From contig PYIU01000001.1 in NCBI GenBank assembly GCA_003415625.1, positions 558,001 to 622,000 on the forward strand: 64,000 nucleotides of DNA, written 5' to 3'. Positions 11,666-23,402 of this stretch are shown one piece after another; position 1 is the first letter of the stretch; every line of letters begins with the position of its first letter. The translations under genes and the position numbers were made by a program. This stretch comes from Aquanectria penicillioides (taxonomy: Eukaryota > Ascomycota > Sordariomycetes > Hypocreales > Nectriaceae). A model generated the notes under the pieces. The model was not told where the DNA came from, ran no database searches, and saw only the letters and a program-made list of their open reading frames with translations.

Positions 11666-13685
11666 TTAGGAACTGCTCTCTCCTTGATTGGTATCAGGAT
11701 CTTCGTCATGCACCTCCTCAACCAAAGCAGTTCCGGCGGGGGGGAAGTTGGAGAGCAATAGAACAGCCATTCCTAGAACAGCAATTGCCTGTGTCTGCAT
11801 GTTAGAATGAAAAAGAACCTCATGTATCTCAATCGCTTACCGCATTGCAAAAGAAGGTGGCATAGGCTTTGCCAATCCCGGCCAGGCTTGCGAATACAAA
11901 CCCAAACAAACCCTGGGTTGCGAGTCTCGCAACATTCTCAACTAGTGTTACAGCATTCAAGGCATCTGCACGCTGAGAGTCTGGGCACATCTCTGTAATT
12001 ACTCCCTTGGCCGCAGGCGCCGATCCAGATCCAAATGGAAGGAGGAAAGCAGCTACAATGACAAACATTAGATAACAGGGCAATTTACTGAGAATTAAAC
12101 CCGCGCTCTTACCGAAATAGATGTGCCATCGACGAGTGGCGAAGGCAGCTACAGTTGTGAGAGCACCATCAACGACTAGACTCCATCTCAGAAACACCAA
12201 ATCGAAGTGAGAATTGGAATTTCCAGCCCCATCTTTCTTGGCTGGGGACGGCTCTATCGGCTCTTCGGCAACCTGCTCACCGGCCGTTGCGTCGAATTCC
12301 GCGGGTGTTGTAGGCAGCAAGGCAGACGTCTCCTCTGGTTCGGAGTGTCGAGGGACTGACTGGGAACCGGGCGACGTCCATCGACGCCCCCAAGAAATTA
12401 TTCGGGGGAAAATGAAGATGAGGAATAGGCTTCTCATGAAGGCAAACTCGGACATCAGCCATCCGTTGTCACTTTGATCAAATTCGAACGCCGCTGTCGC
12501 GTACAGTTGGATGAGAAGTGGTGCGTAGCCAGTGGCAAGCTTGAAAATAGATTGTCAGTGTGACGGAACGTATTATTCAACGTTAGACTTACCACGCCTA
12601 GAAATATGCCTATACATAGAAAAATAATACCGTAATGCTTTGTAACTTTGCCGCTTCCATGGCGCAAGCGCTGCGGCACGAGGATCCTCAATGGGGCCAG
12701 GAATCCCGACGCGCCTTGTTGACCAGGCTTTTTGCCTTCGTGCATTGACTCGGGTGAGATGTAAGGAAGAACGAGCCAGGCGTACGTTCCAGAAACAAGG
12801 AATGAGACAAATGCGACATCAAAGGGGGCTCGGATGTCTATGCTATCACCAATCATTCCTCCAGCTATTGCGGATTTAGTGCGCAGTCGGAAGTAACAAA
12901 ACGGTCTTGCTTACATAGATAGCCAAGTCCTTGTCCCAACATGATGGCGCCTTGTAACTTTCCAAATAAGGCTGTCCGTTTGATAGGCTCGACAACTTCC
13001 CCAGCTATGATATTTACAACAAGACTGGGAGGCATGTTAGTGTGATGACAGATATTATCGAATTACGGAACCCTTACATGTACCCAGCAGGCCCTCCTAG
13101 GACGGTAATTAATTGGGTGCATTGTATAATCATCATCCCGGCTCTTTTCCCCGCAACGACGCCAATGATCTGTGTGGCAACTCGAATGGCTGGCACAAAC
13201 GTCTGGACCATTAAAGCCGCTCTGGGGCCGAACTTCTTGGACGTCCACCCGGCCACGAACAGATTCAACGTTCCTGTTCCTGATTAGAACCTTTTGGCTG
13301 TCAATTGGGCGTTCATACCACATAAGGTCGTGCTCATGCCAAGAATACTGAACTGGGTTGCAGTTCCTGCAGTAATCTCATCACGACTACACCTGTCGCC
13401 GGGACCGTCATGCGGCGGATGTGTGTCGTAGAAAGCGTCACACTCCATCAAATGGAAGGCGTAGAAAAGTCAAGTTCAAGTCAATACGAGATGCTCATGT
13501 ACGGCAATAGTCGGTACATACGGGACTTGGGTGTAACTGAAAGACAGTGTGATCAGAAACCCCGCAAAGAGAACTCGGTTCTCGACACTGAATGCCCGGC
13601 TCAGCCACGGACGCAGGCCGCTCTTTCGGCGCTCTTTCCGAGAGATAAGCGGTGTTGTTTCATCGGTCGTCATAATTGCCAACAA
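11666..13685 (-). CDS. MFS transporter (about 12 membrane helices)
   Basis: Plasma- or vacuolar-membrane major facilitator; substrate unknown. The reading begins at 13685 (MLAIMTTDETTPLISR; the Met at 13673 is an equally good start) and ends at the TAA at 11666-11668. Seven introns connect blocks including VLFAGFLITLSFSYTQVP, CSRDEITAGTATQFSILGMS, NLFVAGWTSKKFGPRAAL, KRTALFGKLQGAIMLGQGLG, APFDVAFVSFLVSGTYAW, GIIFLCIGIFLGV, FAFMRSLFLIFIFPRIISWG, then a long acidic cytoplasmic loop and the C-terminal half ending EEVHDEDPDTNQGESSS. The architecture resembles fungal MFS proteins distantly related to proton-coupled folate/tetracycline-type carriers. Odd: intron 1 has a good donor (GTATGT at 13521-13516), but where coding resumes (13470) the acceptor reads TTG instead of AG, and no usable AG lies nearby. 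All other introns are canonical. Confidence 0.8.
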
Positions 13686-15628
13686 AAATGATTATTTGCC
13701 GCCGCAATGTTTGGGAGGAAAATGGAGCCATCTGTGGTAGCGATGAGAAATCGGCTTCTTCACAATGGCGATAACGGTCCCACAATTTGTCTCATTGTGA
13801 GAGGCGTATACGGACGATAAGACGCCATTCTATACACGTGATCACAGGTCGGTATTGAAGCTGTTTGCGTTACATTGAGCCGAAAATTGTTCCACATTCG
13901 CCCGAGGCTAAGAATCGAATTCCGCGAGAAGCAAAAGGAGCCATCTTCCTCTGCCGTCCACAACACCATATAGTATACAAATTGGGTGTGCACGCTTGAG
14001 GCTTAGTCAGATGGACGTGCGCTGAAATCTAATGTAACCTGCAGAGCAGTGTGCACTCTATCCGACAAGGCAGCTCCTGCATGAGTAAATGAAATGAAGG
14101 AGCTTGTTCACTCATCATTATCTGTTTCAGGCTTGGCAGTTTACGTATATCGATGCAGCCACTACCCTCGAATATCAGAGAGAGGGCTCATAGGTCCCCT
14201 ATCAATGTTTACCCTTTCTTCACTGTCTCCCATGCACAGATGTCCAGGAGCACGTAGCGTGGCGTGATCCCTCGGTTCACACCCTCGCGGTTAACCAGTA
14301 CGCGTACTGCAGGCGCGTATCCCGTTACGCAGCCATCTATTAAGCATATCGGAGTACTTTAGGCTTCGACTGACACCACCTTCCCTTGTCTTCCCATCCA
14401 TCCATGATTCTCCGTGACAAGGTCACCGAATCTATTGCCCCGATGAGACGCTGCGGCGCTCAGGCACATACCTTGAAGAGGCACTAGCCTCGGTTTGTGA
14501 ATAGCCTCGCCGCAAGCGGCGCAATGCACTCCGCTGCGTCAGTTGATCGGAACCCGATATCGTGTCAGCCTTAACGGGATGTGGAGAGTGGCACACGGTG
14601 GTTATGTATTGTCATGAGATAAATTCTTTCCGCTTTCGTCCATCAAGAGCTGCCGTCTTACCGGGACAAGGCCGCGTGTTCCTTCTCACTTATACCCCGC
14701 AAAGCCTAGGTTTCGAGCTGCCATCCACCGTTCGCCAATGTAACCCAAAGTACGACACAGCAGGTTAGTGAGTTTACTATTTCGCTTTTGGATTGGTAGA
14801 GCGTACGAGACAGAGAACTGACTTCTTAGAGGCAATTGGTGGAACAAGGGTTATTGTAGAAAATCAATTAGATCCTCCTATACTGATCGGCCACAGAATA
14901 GCCGGCGCAAGGCCATAATGCAACTTCAACTTCGGAAGGCGGGCGTCTATACTATGCAGTCAACTCGACAACTCGCCATGTTGCGTGCCATGTGGAGCCG
15001 AGCGGTTGGTATATTCAGGTTCGGGTCCTATGCATACTGGCCAGGCCAAAAAAAAACAAGGAAGAATCTCCCCTCCCTGGCTCAGCCTTTGACAAGGCCC
15101 GTTGTCTAGCATCCCTTCCTGGCCGTCAATGCCAGCTTTGTTGACCTAGACCTGGTGTAACATGAGCTGCCGACGGCCTCACAGGTTTAAGACGGAACAT
15201 CCCATACTGTTACTGATTCTTTTTCGGTCCCGTTACTGTCATCTTGAGTGGATAGTAAGATGAACATGAGAAGACTCTGGAGTCTATATCGCTGAATTTA
15301 TGGCACAAGTGGCGTGGGCAGCTAGTGCGATGAGTTATTCGGCCGGCGTTTTGAACATCTCATCCCAGGACGATGCGCCATCCTACCGTTGCGTGCAGAA
15401 TCGTCAAGTTTAGGAAAATGCCGCTAAGTTCGGGAGGAGGAGATGGATAGCCTATTTCCAATGACTTCCCACATCCCGAAGCTTGTCATGTCTTCTTCAT
15501 TGCTATATCCGATTTCGTATCATTCTAGTCGGGATGGTCTATTGTTTGCTGGTAACATCTCGGCTCCACGTCATCAACAGTATTGAATGACGAGGTCTTA
15601 AGGGGCAACATACCTTTAGACCTCAGGG
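13686..15628. other. Two-kilobase gene-free stretch
   Basis: No gene, RNA or recognisable repeat. Only short frames without motifs. The right end is the promoter of the secreted beta-helix-like protein; the left end is the promoter of the divergently transcribed MFS gene. Confidence 0.5.
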
Positions 15629-15636
15629 TATAAGTA
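15629..15636 (+). promoter_or_regulatory. TATA box of the secreted protein gene
   Basis: TATAAGTA lies 98 bp upstream of the ATG at 15727. A CT/CA-rich 5' leader follows, as is common for strongly expressed fungal genes. Confidence 0.55.
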
Positions 15637-15726
15637 GGCCTCTTGTCCTCCACAATACGTTCAACACTCTTTTGACTCATCACCACTCACTTGAACTCCT
15701 CTCACAAATCATCAGAAAGAGCAATC

Positions 15727-16992
15727 ATGGCTGTTCGACAGTCTCTCCTCGGTCTCCTCCTGGTAGGCACTGCGTGCAACGTCCTTCGCCCAGTCGATGC
15801 ACAAGTTTACGTCTCATCGGCGGCCGTGACTGTCTCTGGATCTACCACTACTATTACTTCCACCACGATCACCGCAACGGCAACGGATGAGAGTGTCCTG
15901 TTGGTGGAGGATTCTGGTGTTGCCTATGCTACTGATGTTACCTTCGTCAAATCCGGTGACACAACCTCCACGGATGACAGCGCTTTCTCAGATCTCAATG
16001 CTGCCATTGCCATCCAGGAGGATGGTGTTGTCTATTTGACCGATTGTGACATCGAGACCAACGGCCTCGGCGCCAATGCTCTCCACACTTACGAGGATGG
16101 GAGCAACGCCTATTTGTACAACCTCAACTTCTATTGTGAAGGCGAATTCTCTCACGGAATCTACACTGCCGGTGGATACATCTACGCCGAAGACCTCACT
16201 GGAAGCACCTATGGCACCTCCAGCAGTGCCATTGCCACTGACTCTGGCGGCGGTACCATTGTTGTCAATACCGCAGAGATCTACACCTATGGCTCGAAGT
16301 CTGCCCTCGTCTACTCCACTGGAAATGTCACCGTGGACAGTCTCAGCGGATCCACATCCCTTTCGCCAGCTTGTGTCATTGACGGTTCCAACTCATGGAC
16401 TCTCACCAACCCTTCTATTTCAGCCGCGCCGAACGAGCATGGTGTCTTCCAGTTTATGAGCACCGCTGGAAGCTCCGGTGGTACTGCGTACGCATACGTC
16501 ACTGGTGGCTCTGTTTCTGAGACTGCTGGAACATACGGCTTAATTTTTGCTTCCAACATCGCTGCTTACGTGTATCTCACTGACGTCACGCTCTCCATCG
16601 ACTCTGGCATTTTGGCGAACATGTCTGCAGATGATTGGGGTTCGTCTGGCAGCAACGGCGGTGACGGTTATATCACTCTTTCTGAAGTTAGCGTCAGCGG
16701 TGATGTCTATGTCGATGACATTAGCACCCTGGAGTTGGATTTGACTGATAGTAGCACTCTTAGCGGCACCATCAATTCTGCTAACACAGCATCCAGTGTG
16801 GTCCTTTCCCTGGACTCCAGCTCGACCTGGGATGTCACTGGTGATTCATACGTGACTACTCTTGAGGACGATGACACGACCTACTCCAACATCAACAGCA
16901 ACGGCTATACCATTTACTATGGTAGCCTAGGAAGCTCTTCCTCTAGCGAGACCATCTCCCTGACCGGCGGTGGCTCCTTGACCCCTGCTTAA
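15727..16992 (+). CDS. Secreted Ser/Thr/Asp-rich protein, parallel beta-helix-like
   Basis: Single exon, 421 residues. The ATG at 15727 has a good context (CAATCATGG) and starts a clear signal peptide: MAVRQSLLGLLLVGTACNVL with probable cleavage after PVDA. The mature protein is acidic, very rich in Ser, Thr, Gly, Tyr and Val, and carries loosely repeated strands such as GVAYATDVTFVKSGD, GVVYLTDCDIETNG, AYVTGGSVSETAG, AYVYLTDVTLSIDSG, DGYITLSEVSVSGDVYV and DISTLELDLTDSSTLSG. The spacing of turn-forming Asp/Asn/Gly residues suggests a right-handed parallel beta-helix, as in pectate-lyase folds and adhesins. No pectinase catalytic motif is seen, there is no hydrophobic C-terminal GPI signal (it ends GGGSLTPA), and only a few cysteines. 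Likely extracellular or cell-wall associated; function unknown. Codon usage is biased to C-ending codons, hinting at high expression. Confidence 0.88.
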   Translation: MAVRQSLLGLLLVGTACNVLRPVDAQVYVSSAAVTVSGSTTTITSTTITATATDESVLLVEDSGVAYATDVTFVKSGDTTSTDDSAFSDLNAAIAIQEDGVVYLTDCDIETNGLGANALHTYEDGSNAYLYNLNFYCEGEFSHGIYTAGGYIYAEDLTGSTYGTSSSAIATDSGGGTIVVNTAEIYTYGSKSALVYSTGNVTVDSLSGSTSLSPACVIDGSNSWTLTNPSISAAPNEHGVFQFMSTAGSSGGTAYAYVTGGSVSETAGTYGLIFASNIAAYVYLTDVTLSIDSGILANMSADDWGSSGSNGGDGYITLSEVSVSGDVYVDDISTLELDLTDSSTLSGTINSANTASSVVLSLDSSSTWDVTGDSYVTTLEDDDTTYSNINSNGYTIYYGSLGSSSSSETISLTGGGSLTPA

Positions 16993-17617
16993 ACAAGGTT
17001 AATGCCAGCCACTGAGTCACCATGCAGATGACTTGAGCACAGGGGAGAGGAGGTTTCTTTATGTTTTTGATTATTATGATTAACTCCAAGTCACTCCTTC
17101 AGACTCTCAGTACGAGGTATTTCAAATCAACGCCAAAGAGCTGGGCGGTTTCAGATTAGGACTTGTCCAATCTGAGCCGACCACTGGCGAGAAGAAAACC
17201 CAGTGGCGGAGGTAGACGAACTGAAATCGGAAATCGGGTCATGTATTTATAACCTCAAAATTGAAGTCTACCTCCACAGTATGCAACCTCGCCTCGCTAA
17301 ACCTTGTAAATTTACACAGGCGGTGATTACGCCATTTTGATTGGAGAAGCTCAACTTTGGTTGGCTCTCATGCTAAATGACCTTGTTTCAACGTCTTCTC
17401 AGCCTACCCATTACAGAAACATGATAGGCCCCTCCCTCGATGTACGAGATGGATATCACATGTCAAACCCTATGGCCTGTCATATACAAAGCAAGGCAAA
17501 AAGGGAAAACCCTCTAGCTCCTTTGATATTTCTCTTTACAGTTCAGAGAAGATGAATTCTCAAGTTACTGACTTTTTTATCTTCCTTCAGCTGTCAATAG
17601 TAGCAATAGTAGCATTA
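16993..17617. other. Intergenic stretch between convergent genes
   Basis: This lies between two convergent genes and probably holds both 3' ends. No additional coding frame is supported. Confidence 0.5.
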
Positions 17618-19648
17618 TCATAATTCTCGAATGAAGCGTAGGACCTGGTTCATTGCATCCAAATCCTTCACGGCTATGTTCCAACGTTGCCGTTTCTTCT
17701 GCCAGATTGGTGTTTCGACAAGATTCTCAATCCGGGTGGCTTTGTTCTTCCCAAACACGGTGATTTCGTTGGTGTTGGCTGCGGGAGCGAACTCGTCTAG
17801 GGTGATAAAATCAAGCCAATGATCTTGAACCGCGTGGCTCAAATCTCGGTTCGTCCGTTCGTAAGGGGACTGTTGTAACACTTCTTGTACCCTCTGTTCC
17901 TGGTCTCCATGTGAACCAAGCTTAGCAAGCTCTTCATTTTCCTCTCCGTGAGTACTACCTGGTTCCCGATACGGATGCATGATACCTTGATCAGCGAGTG
18001 ACAGGGCATCGTGAAAGGCGTCGAAGAGGTAAATCATTTCCACACAGTGATGAGCCACTCCTTGTTGAGGCCCAGGGAATGGGTTGCCAAACTCAGCATG
18101 GAAACTGTGCACCTTCACTCCGAAGCCAACTGCGGCACTCCGACGGTTTTGGAGAGATTGCCGCGCCAAGTCGGCAGGGATCTCGAAGATTGAATCTTGT
18201 ATGAATGAAATCATCTCTCGTTGCAGAGCCTCCGGTGATGCAGATTCAACAAAATTGTATGCTTCCATGATCTCAGAGCGTAAGACTGCGTCGTCGTAGC
18301 TTTTCTCCAAGACGGACTTGACTTGCTCATAGGTCAAGGGAAATTGCTGGAATAGACTACCCTGTGAAGATATCAGTTTCAATTATTCCTCAGGGTCCGC
18401 GAGAGTCCTACCTCACTATCCGTGACACCAATCAACACGCCTATCTGTGTCTGGGGCGACTTGGGGGGTTTATTGCGAAGATCAACGGGGCCAAAGTCTA
18501 CAGCAATATTTCCTTGAACTATAGTCCCGTCAAAAATAGTAAGATTGTCGAAAACCGCCTGAAAGGTCCAAAAACCAAGTTCGGCTGTCGATTGGACCAG
18601 TTTCTGGGCAGGAATTCTTCGAAGAAGTTCAACTCTGTCCCTTCCATTGGGCTCAGAGTCCAAATCCCAGTACTTGCACAAAGCCAGCCAATTTTTATCG
18701 GCTTCTTCCATAGGAACTGGCCCCAGGGTGCCCAACGCCCCAGACTCGAGGACGGCTCGTCGGAACGGGGGTTTCTTCGATCCCTGCTCTGCCTCGATCA
18801 GATGATTATTGACAGAAAATGAGCCTGCAGATTGGCCGCCTAGAGTGACCTTGCCGCTGTCACCCCCAAAGGCGCCGATGTTGCGCGAAATCCATTCCAG
18901 GGCTACTTTCTGATCACGGAGGCCAAAGTTGAGGCCTGGTAAGGCGTCGGTATCTTGTGAGTCCAAGAGGTCAGTTGAGGCCCCAAATCCAAAGATGTTT
19001 AAGCGGTAGTTTATTCCCACAGCGATTATCGGGGCCCCTTTTTCAAGTGAGCGCAGTACAAGACGTGAAGGATCTTCAAACACAGTCAGCGTTCGTAATA
19101 ACTGGTCTATAGACCACAGCTAATTACTCACCCCACATCGGGTCAGTTGCTGCTCCATACGCTAAGCCCCCGCCATGGATCCAAGCGAAGACTGGGAGTC
19201 GAGTCTGAGTTGTGTCGTATCCGCGTTTCCCCAAGGCCTCGATGGTCGGTCGGATGATGAAGAGATTCAAACAATCGTATTCAGATTCCGTGACATCGTC
19301 AGGAAACGGAAGATAGCTCTGAAAAGTACGCGAGTCGTTTGGCCCTGAAGGCTGAGGACATTTGGGCCTAGAGGTATTTGATGAGCGATGAGCGGTGCTT
19401 TATTGACCGAAAGATGCATACCCATTTCTCGTCGCGTCAAATACGTCATAGGGTAAACAGGTCCTCAGCTGCGAGTGCTCCCAACGAGCCCCGACTGTTC
19501 CGTAGGGAATGCCGCGGTAATCCTCCAGATCAGACGAGACTGGTGATGGTTTCCCCACCACAGTCTGCAAATAGCTGTGGGCTCCCCAAGTAGGCAGCTC
19601 GACAATAGCAACCCTCTCAGGGGCTTTCGACGAGGTAGGCGAGGGCAT
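17618..19648 (-). CDS. Type-B carboxylesterase/lipase (cholinesterase-like)
   Basis: Serine hydrolase of the alpha/beta-hydrolase fold; substrate unknown. Start ATG at 19648 (MPSPTSSKAPERVAIVEL); four exons 19648-19422, 19367-19132, 19073-18412 and 18361-17618 sum to 1,869 nt, 622 residues. Diagnostic blocks: DYRGIPYGTVGARW, oxyanion-hole WIHGGGLAYGAATDP, LNFGLRDQKVALEWI, nucleophile elbow TLGGQSAGSFSV (Ser inside GQSAG rather than the more common GESAG), and a His-containing block GVAHHCVEMIYLFDAF near the end, the place of the catalytic histidine. There is no convincing signal peptide, so the enzyme is probably intracellular, unlike many secreted members. All three introns are GT-AG and 50-59 bp. 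Confidence 0.9.
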
Positions 19649-20316
19649 TCTCAAATCCAGAAGTAGATGGACGTATTTCCTATAGCATGAATGCACTGCA
19701 CAAGAGGTTCTTATTTGGTGCCGGCGATAATGCTCACGCCTGCTTGATCAAGCGCCCGCATTCAATTATTCATTCCCACTCTCCATTGGTCACATTGCCT
19801 CACGCACACCGTCCGCAGCCGGCTCAATTGCCCTACTGCTGCCATAAGCGGCTTAACGCCGCTTCACAATTATCCCGAACACCCGAGGCATCTCTCGTAT
19901 TGGATACAGACGAATAGACTCCATCATTAGACAAGTCAAGTAATGGACATGAATCAAGTTCTTGATTATTCTCTTAATTACAGGTTTTTGGGACCTCTTT
20001 ATCTGGATGAAACCTTTTGACAGTCTCGCCATCCCCAGAATAATATCCTGCTCTGAGGAGGGGCTCGTCTCTTGCCATCGTACCTCATTGACCGGAGTTC
20101 GAGCTCACATCTCGTGTATTTGATGCAAACAACTGATTCTGCTCCAGAGGCGGATACTTAGAATTGGCGCATGTTTCCCAACGACGTGGTAATCAAAATA
20201 GCTCATCTGACTAAACAGAAAAAATAGTAGAGAAGGTGCTACGTAACAAATGATTAATGGATAAAGCTTGAGTTCTGCAGATTTCGAAGTGACAGTAAAA
20301 CCCGTTGGATCCCAGA
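19649..20316. other. Gene-free stretch
   Basis: Upstream region of the esterase gene and downstream region of the permease relic. Nothing else supported. Confidence 0.5.
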
Positions 20317-21143
20317 TCAATGCATCTCCAGAACGGTCCACCTCTGTTCAGCATAGAGGAGCCAGATACCCATGAAGACAAGAATGAAACCGCAAAGAAT
20401 AACGGAAACATAGTTCATCTCATCAACGGCAACTAGGAAGTAGTACGAGAAGCTGTAAAAATAGTGTCGATGAGCGTCCCGCACACAAGTCCAATGTTGC
20501 AAACGAGACCAAACTTTGAGAGCCAGAACGGGCCGTGAACGATGTTTGAGCTCCCACGGATCAATAGCAGAACGACTGGATGCTGCAGGTAAAGCACTGG
20601 AAGAGAATGCCGCATGAGATAAGAGACCTAAAAGCCGTGCTCGAATGAACGTTGACGATACCGAGGAGAGCGGTGAAGCCCGCAGAGAAAAAAGTCGCCC
20701 ACACAGGTGATTCGAAAGGAGGACCAACAACCTTACTCAGGCGCGAAGCAAAGGGAAATCCATCATTCATGCCAATAGTCCAAGCCAGGCGTGATTGCCA
20801 AATATAAATGTGGGCCTGAGCGCTAAAAGCTGAAATGAAGATGAGGACTTGAAACGCGATAGCGGCCGTATTGCTATTTCCAAAGGACGAGTAGACAGGC
20901 AATCTCAAAGTAAGTGTCCTGGGTTGAAGGATCATCCATGCTGAATACACCAGCCAGCAAGAAGAGAAGGCCAGTGATGAAGCCAATGGGAATAGTCCAC
21001 ATAATGGCCTTGGGGATATTCCTTTGGGGCTGAGGAACTTCTTCGGCGATTTGGACAATGGCGGTCAAATTGTTGGCCAACATTTTACATAGCCGCATAT
21101 GAGGGGGTCTAAGATAGTCTTGTGGTATTTTGGATTGTGACAC
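20317..21143 (-). pseudogene. Decayed APC-family amino-acid/choline permease
   Basis: The C-terminal half of a fungal GABA/choline-type permease is readable in consecutive, shifted frames: AEEVPQPQRNIPKAIMWTIP, IGFITGLLFLLAGVFSMDDP, LPVYSSFGNSNTAAIAFQVL, FISAFSAQAHIYIWQSRLAW, MNDGFPFASRLSKVVGPPFE, VLLLIRGSSNIVHGPFWLSK, and finally VDEMNYVSVILCGFILVFMG ending LLYAEQRWTVLEMH at the stop. At least three frame changes are needed (near 20890, 20600 and 20470), and the N-terminal half is absent. No intron solution joins the pieces. Parts of the ancestral protein are still well conserved, so decay is probably recent. Confidence 0.85.
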
Positions 21144-22130
21144 ACAATTTGGAAAGAACTAACGGTCAAGCCCCCGCGCAAAACGTAATGCCAATCAGCT
21201 CAGGCGTGCACACTGGTAGAGGCAAAGTTGTTGTGCCTTGAGGCTCGAGGTTTCATCTCTCCCATAGAACACTTTGAAATGGTGCATCCCTTGTATTTAC
21301 CGCGAACTAAATTAGTGACAGGGATAATACAGGTCGCGTATTTTCAAAGAAGGCATTTGGCGATTGTTTGAAGAAAGTGGTATATCTCACCGATATTGTG
21401 TCTTGGTTACCGTAAAGGTGTTTCTCTCACATAACCAACAACTAGGATATAGTCATTTAACATTCTCGATTAAGGAGGCCTAAATGAAAGTGAAATATAC
21501 CGCATGTTCATCAAATCCAATGGTTGGCGTTCAATCATCGGCGCGTTGTGCCCAGCTTCCTCCATCTACTAGTCAATGGTATGCTATTTTGAGGAAACCT
21601 ATTAATAGTCACCGAGACTAAACTTCTCACAGAACGCTAAAAATGCAGTGAATTGGGCGCAACAGTGTAAAGGAAATTGAACATCATTGAGAATTTACTG
21701 TCACAGATAGTGCTAAATTGAGTACATCAGTTTTAATACCGTAGATACTATTGAGATAAACTTAAAAACATAGAATAACAGCATACTTCGGTCTTTGTCG
21801 ATTGCTAGCAAAGGCTTGCAATCGATGGCGTTTTAGGCTCCTGTGAAAATGCACTGTAGGCTGAGGTACACTACACTGCAGGCTGCTACAGGTTGTATGA
21901 AAAGCTATCACAGAGCATAATGAGAAAAATTAATGCATTTACAATTGCAAGTTTTTCGCATTCTGCAGACATGGACACCTCAGTCAATTTGCCAGTGCGC
22001 CGTGACAGAACCTGGAGAGACTTCATGGAATCCGTCTGCTATCGATATTACGCCATAATCTTCCATTAGCACTCTTTGCTCGCTACACGATATGCATAGT
22101 TTTGGGTCATTCACCCCATTACTCAATCGA
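21144..22130. other. AT-rich gene-free stretch
   Basis: AT-rich sequence with some short CTGCAGG/CTACAGG-like imperfect repeats around 21840-21900. It may contain the eroded 5' half of the permease relic, but I could not recognise it. Confidence 0.45.
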
Positions 22131-23402
22131 TTAATTTCCAGGTTGCGCCCTGAGAAAATCGGCCTTGCCCACGCTGTTCGGGTCCAAGTACGGATGCTCT
22201 CCAATGCCCACTACTCGGTTTCCAAATCGGTCACCCTGTCCATCGTAATCAAACGTCGCAGAGTGGAAGACGCTTCGGTTGTCCCAAATCGCTATGTAGG
22301 GCTTAGCGCTGAAGGAGCAGAAATGGGAACAATATAGACTTACCAATATCGTTGGGATTCTGCCACTTCAATCGCACCTGGATCGAGTGGTCCTTCGCGA
22401 CCAGCTCATAGAACCATGACAGGAGTCTGGTGCTCTCATCTTTGGTCACTCCGTTGATGTGGCCGACGTGAGCTCCGATGGGAAACACGCTCTTCCATCC
22501 AGTCACGGGGTTGGTGCGCACCACAGGATGCACAGCCTTGAGCACCTTGCCGATATTGTCGGGGGCACCACGAGGCTGGTCGTACAACTCAAAGCCCTGC
22601 TTCTCAGCAATTTGGCCAAAGTGAGGTTGGAAAAAGGTGGCTGTGAGCGACTCAAGGAACTTCTGGTAGTTGGGGCTGAGGTGGTCATAGACATCATAGC
22701 CAGAGGCCCAGAGAGTATCTGCCCATCGCTAAATCAGTCGCTTTTATCAAAAGGATATCTCGTGGGAGTGTGAGACTTACCACCACCAGTTCTAGGGAGC
22801 TCGGTTAGGCGTAGCGAGGTATAATCCGCAGGAGTGGGCTCGAAGGAGATATCTGCGTGCCACAGCTCGTCGTCTCGCTTCGTCACTACGACACCATCAT
22901 CTGTAGTTTTGCGGTAGAACTTTTCGTACTGCTTAGAGCTGATAGTGCTCACTTCCAGGTCATTGCCGCCCAGCTCTCGCTCCGAATTGAGAAGAGGGTG
23001 GATGTGGAGGCCAGAAGTGGATGGTCTACCAGTCAGCTCACCGAGCTTCAGGATGAGTTTCTTTTGAAGCTCATTTGTGAGATTATCCTGGGCGCGGAAG
23101 AAGACAACTCCACGTTGAGAGACTAGTAAATTGTTAGATAATCCAACTGCAGGTGTGAGAGGATAATGGAGTGCCTCACTAGTGATTGCCAAGTCACGGA
23201 TCAATTCATCAGCGTTAGACGCATTGAGCCAATCAACGATATTTGCCTTGGGAAATTCGGTTCCAATGGCCGGAGTCACATCAAATGAATCGTATTCATT
23301 GAGAACTCCTGATAGCTTTAGGGGCTCACGGACGAGGCTTTGGCCTTTTGTGTGAATTGGAATCTGGGTTTCAGGTGCGGTGGTGGTCGCGGAGGGCGCC
23401 AT
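22131..23402 (-). CDS. TauD/TfdA-family Fe(II)/2-oxoglutarate dioxygenase
   Basis: Non-heme iron oxygenase; the family releases sulfite from taurine and alkylsulfonates or cleaves related substrates. Exons 23402-23180, 23122-22781, 22718-22344 and 22291-22131 give 1,101 nt, 366 residues. The core reads AIGTEFPKANIVDWL, SQRGVVFFRAQDNLT, GRPSTSGLHIHPL, the iron-binding H-x-D in DDELWHADISFEPTPADY, LTELPRTGGDTLWASGYD, and the distal His/Arg region AIWDNRSVFHSATFDYD followed by RFGNRVVGIGEHPYLD. All introns are short GT-AG. Probably cytosolic. It is transcribed in the same direction as the methionine-type permease about 1 kb away, consistent with a role in sulfur acquisition, although the precise substrate cannot be read from sequence. 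Confidence 0.92.
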
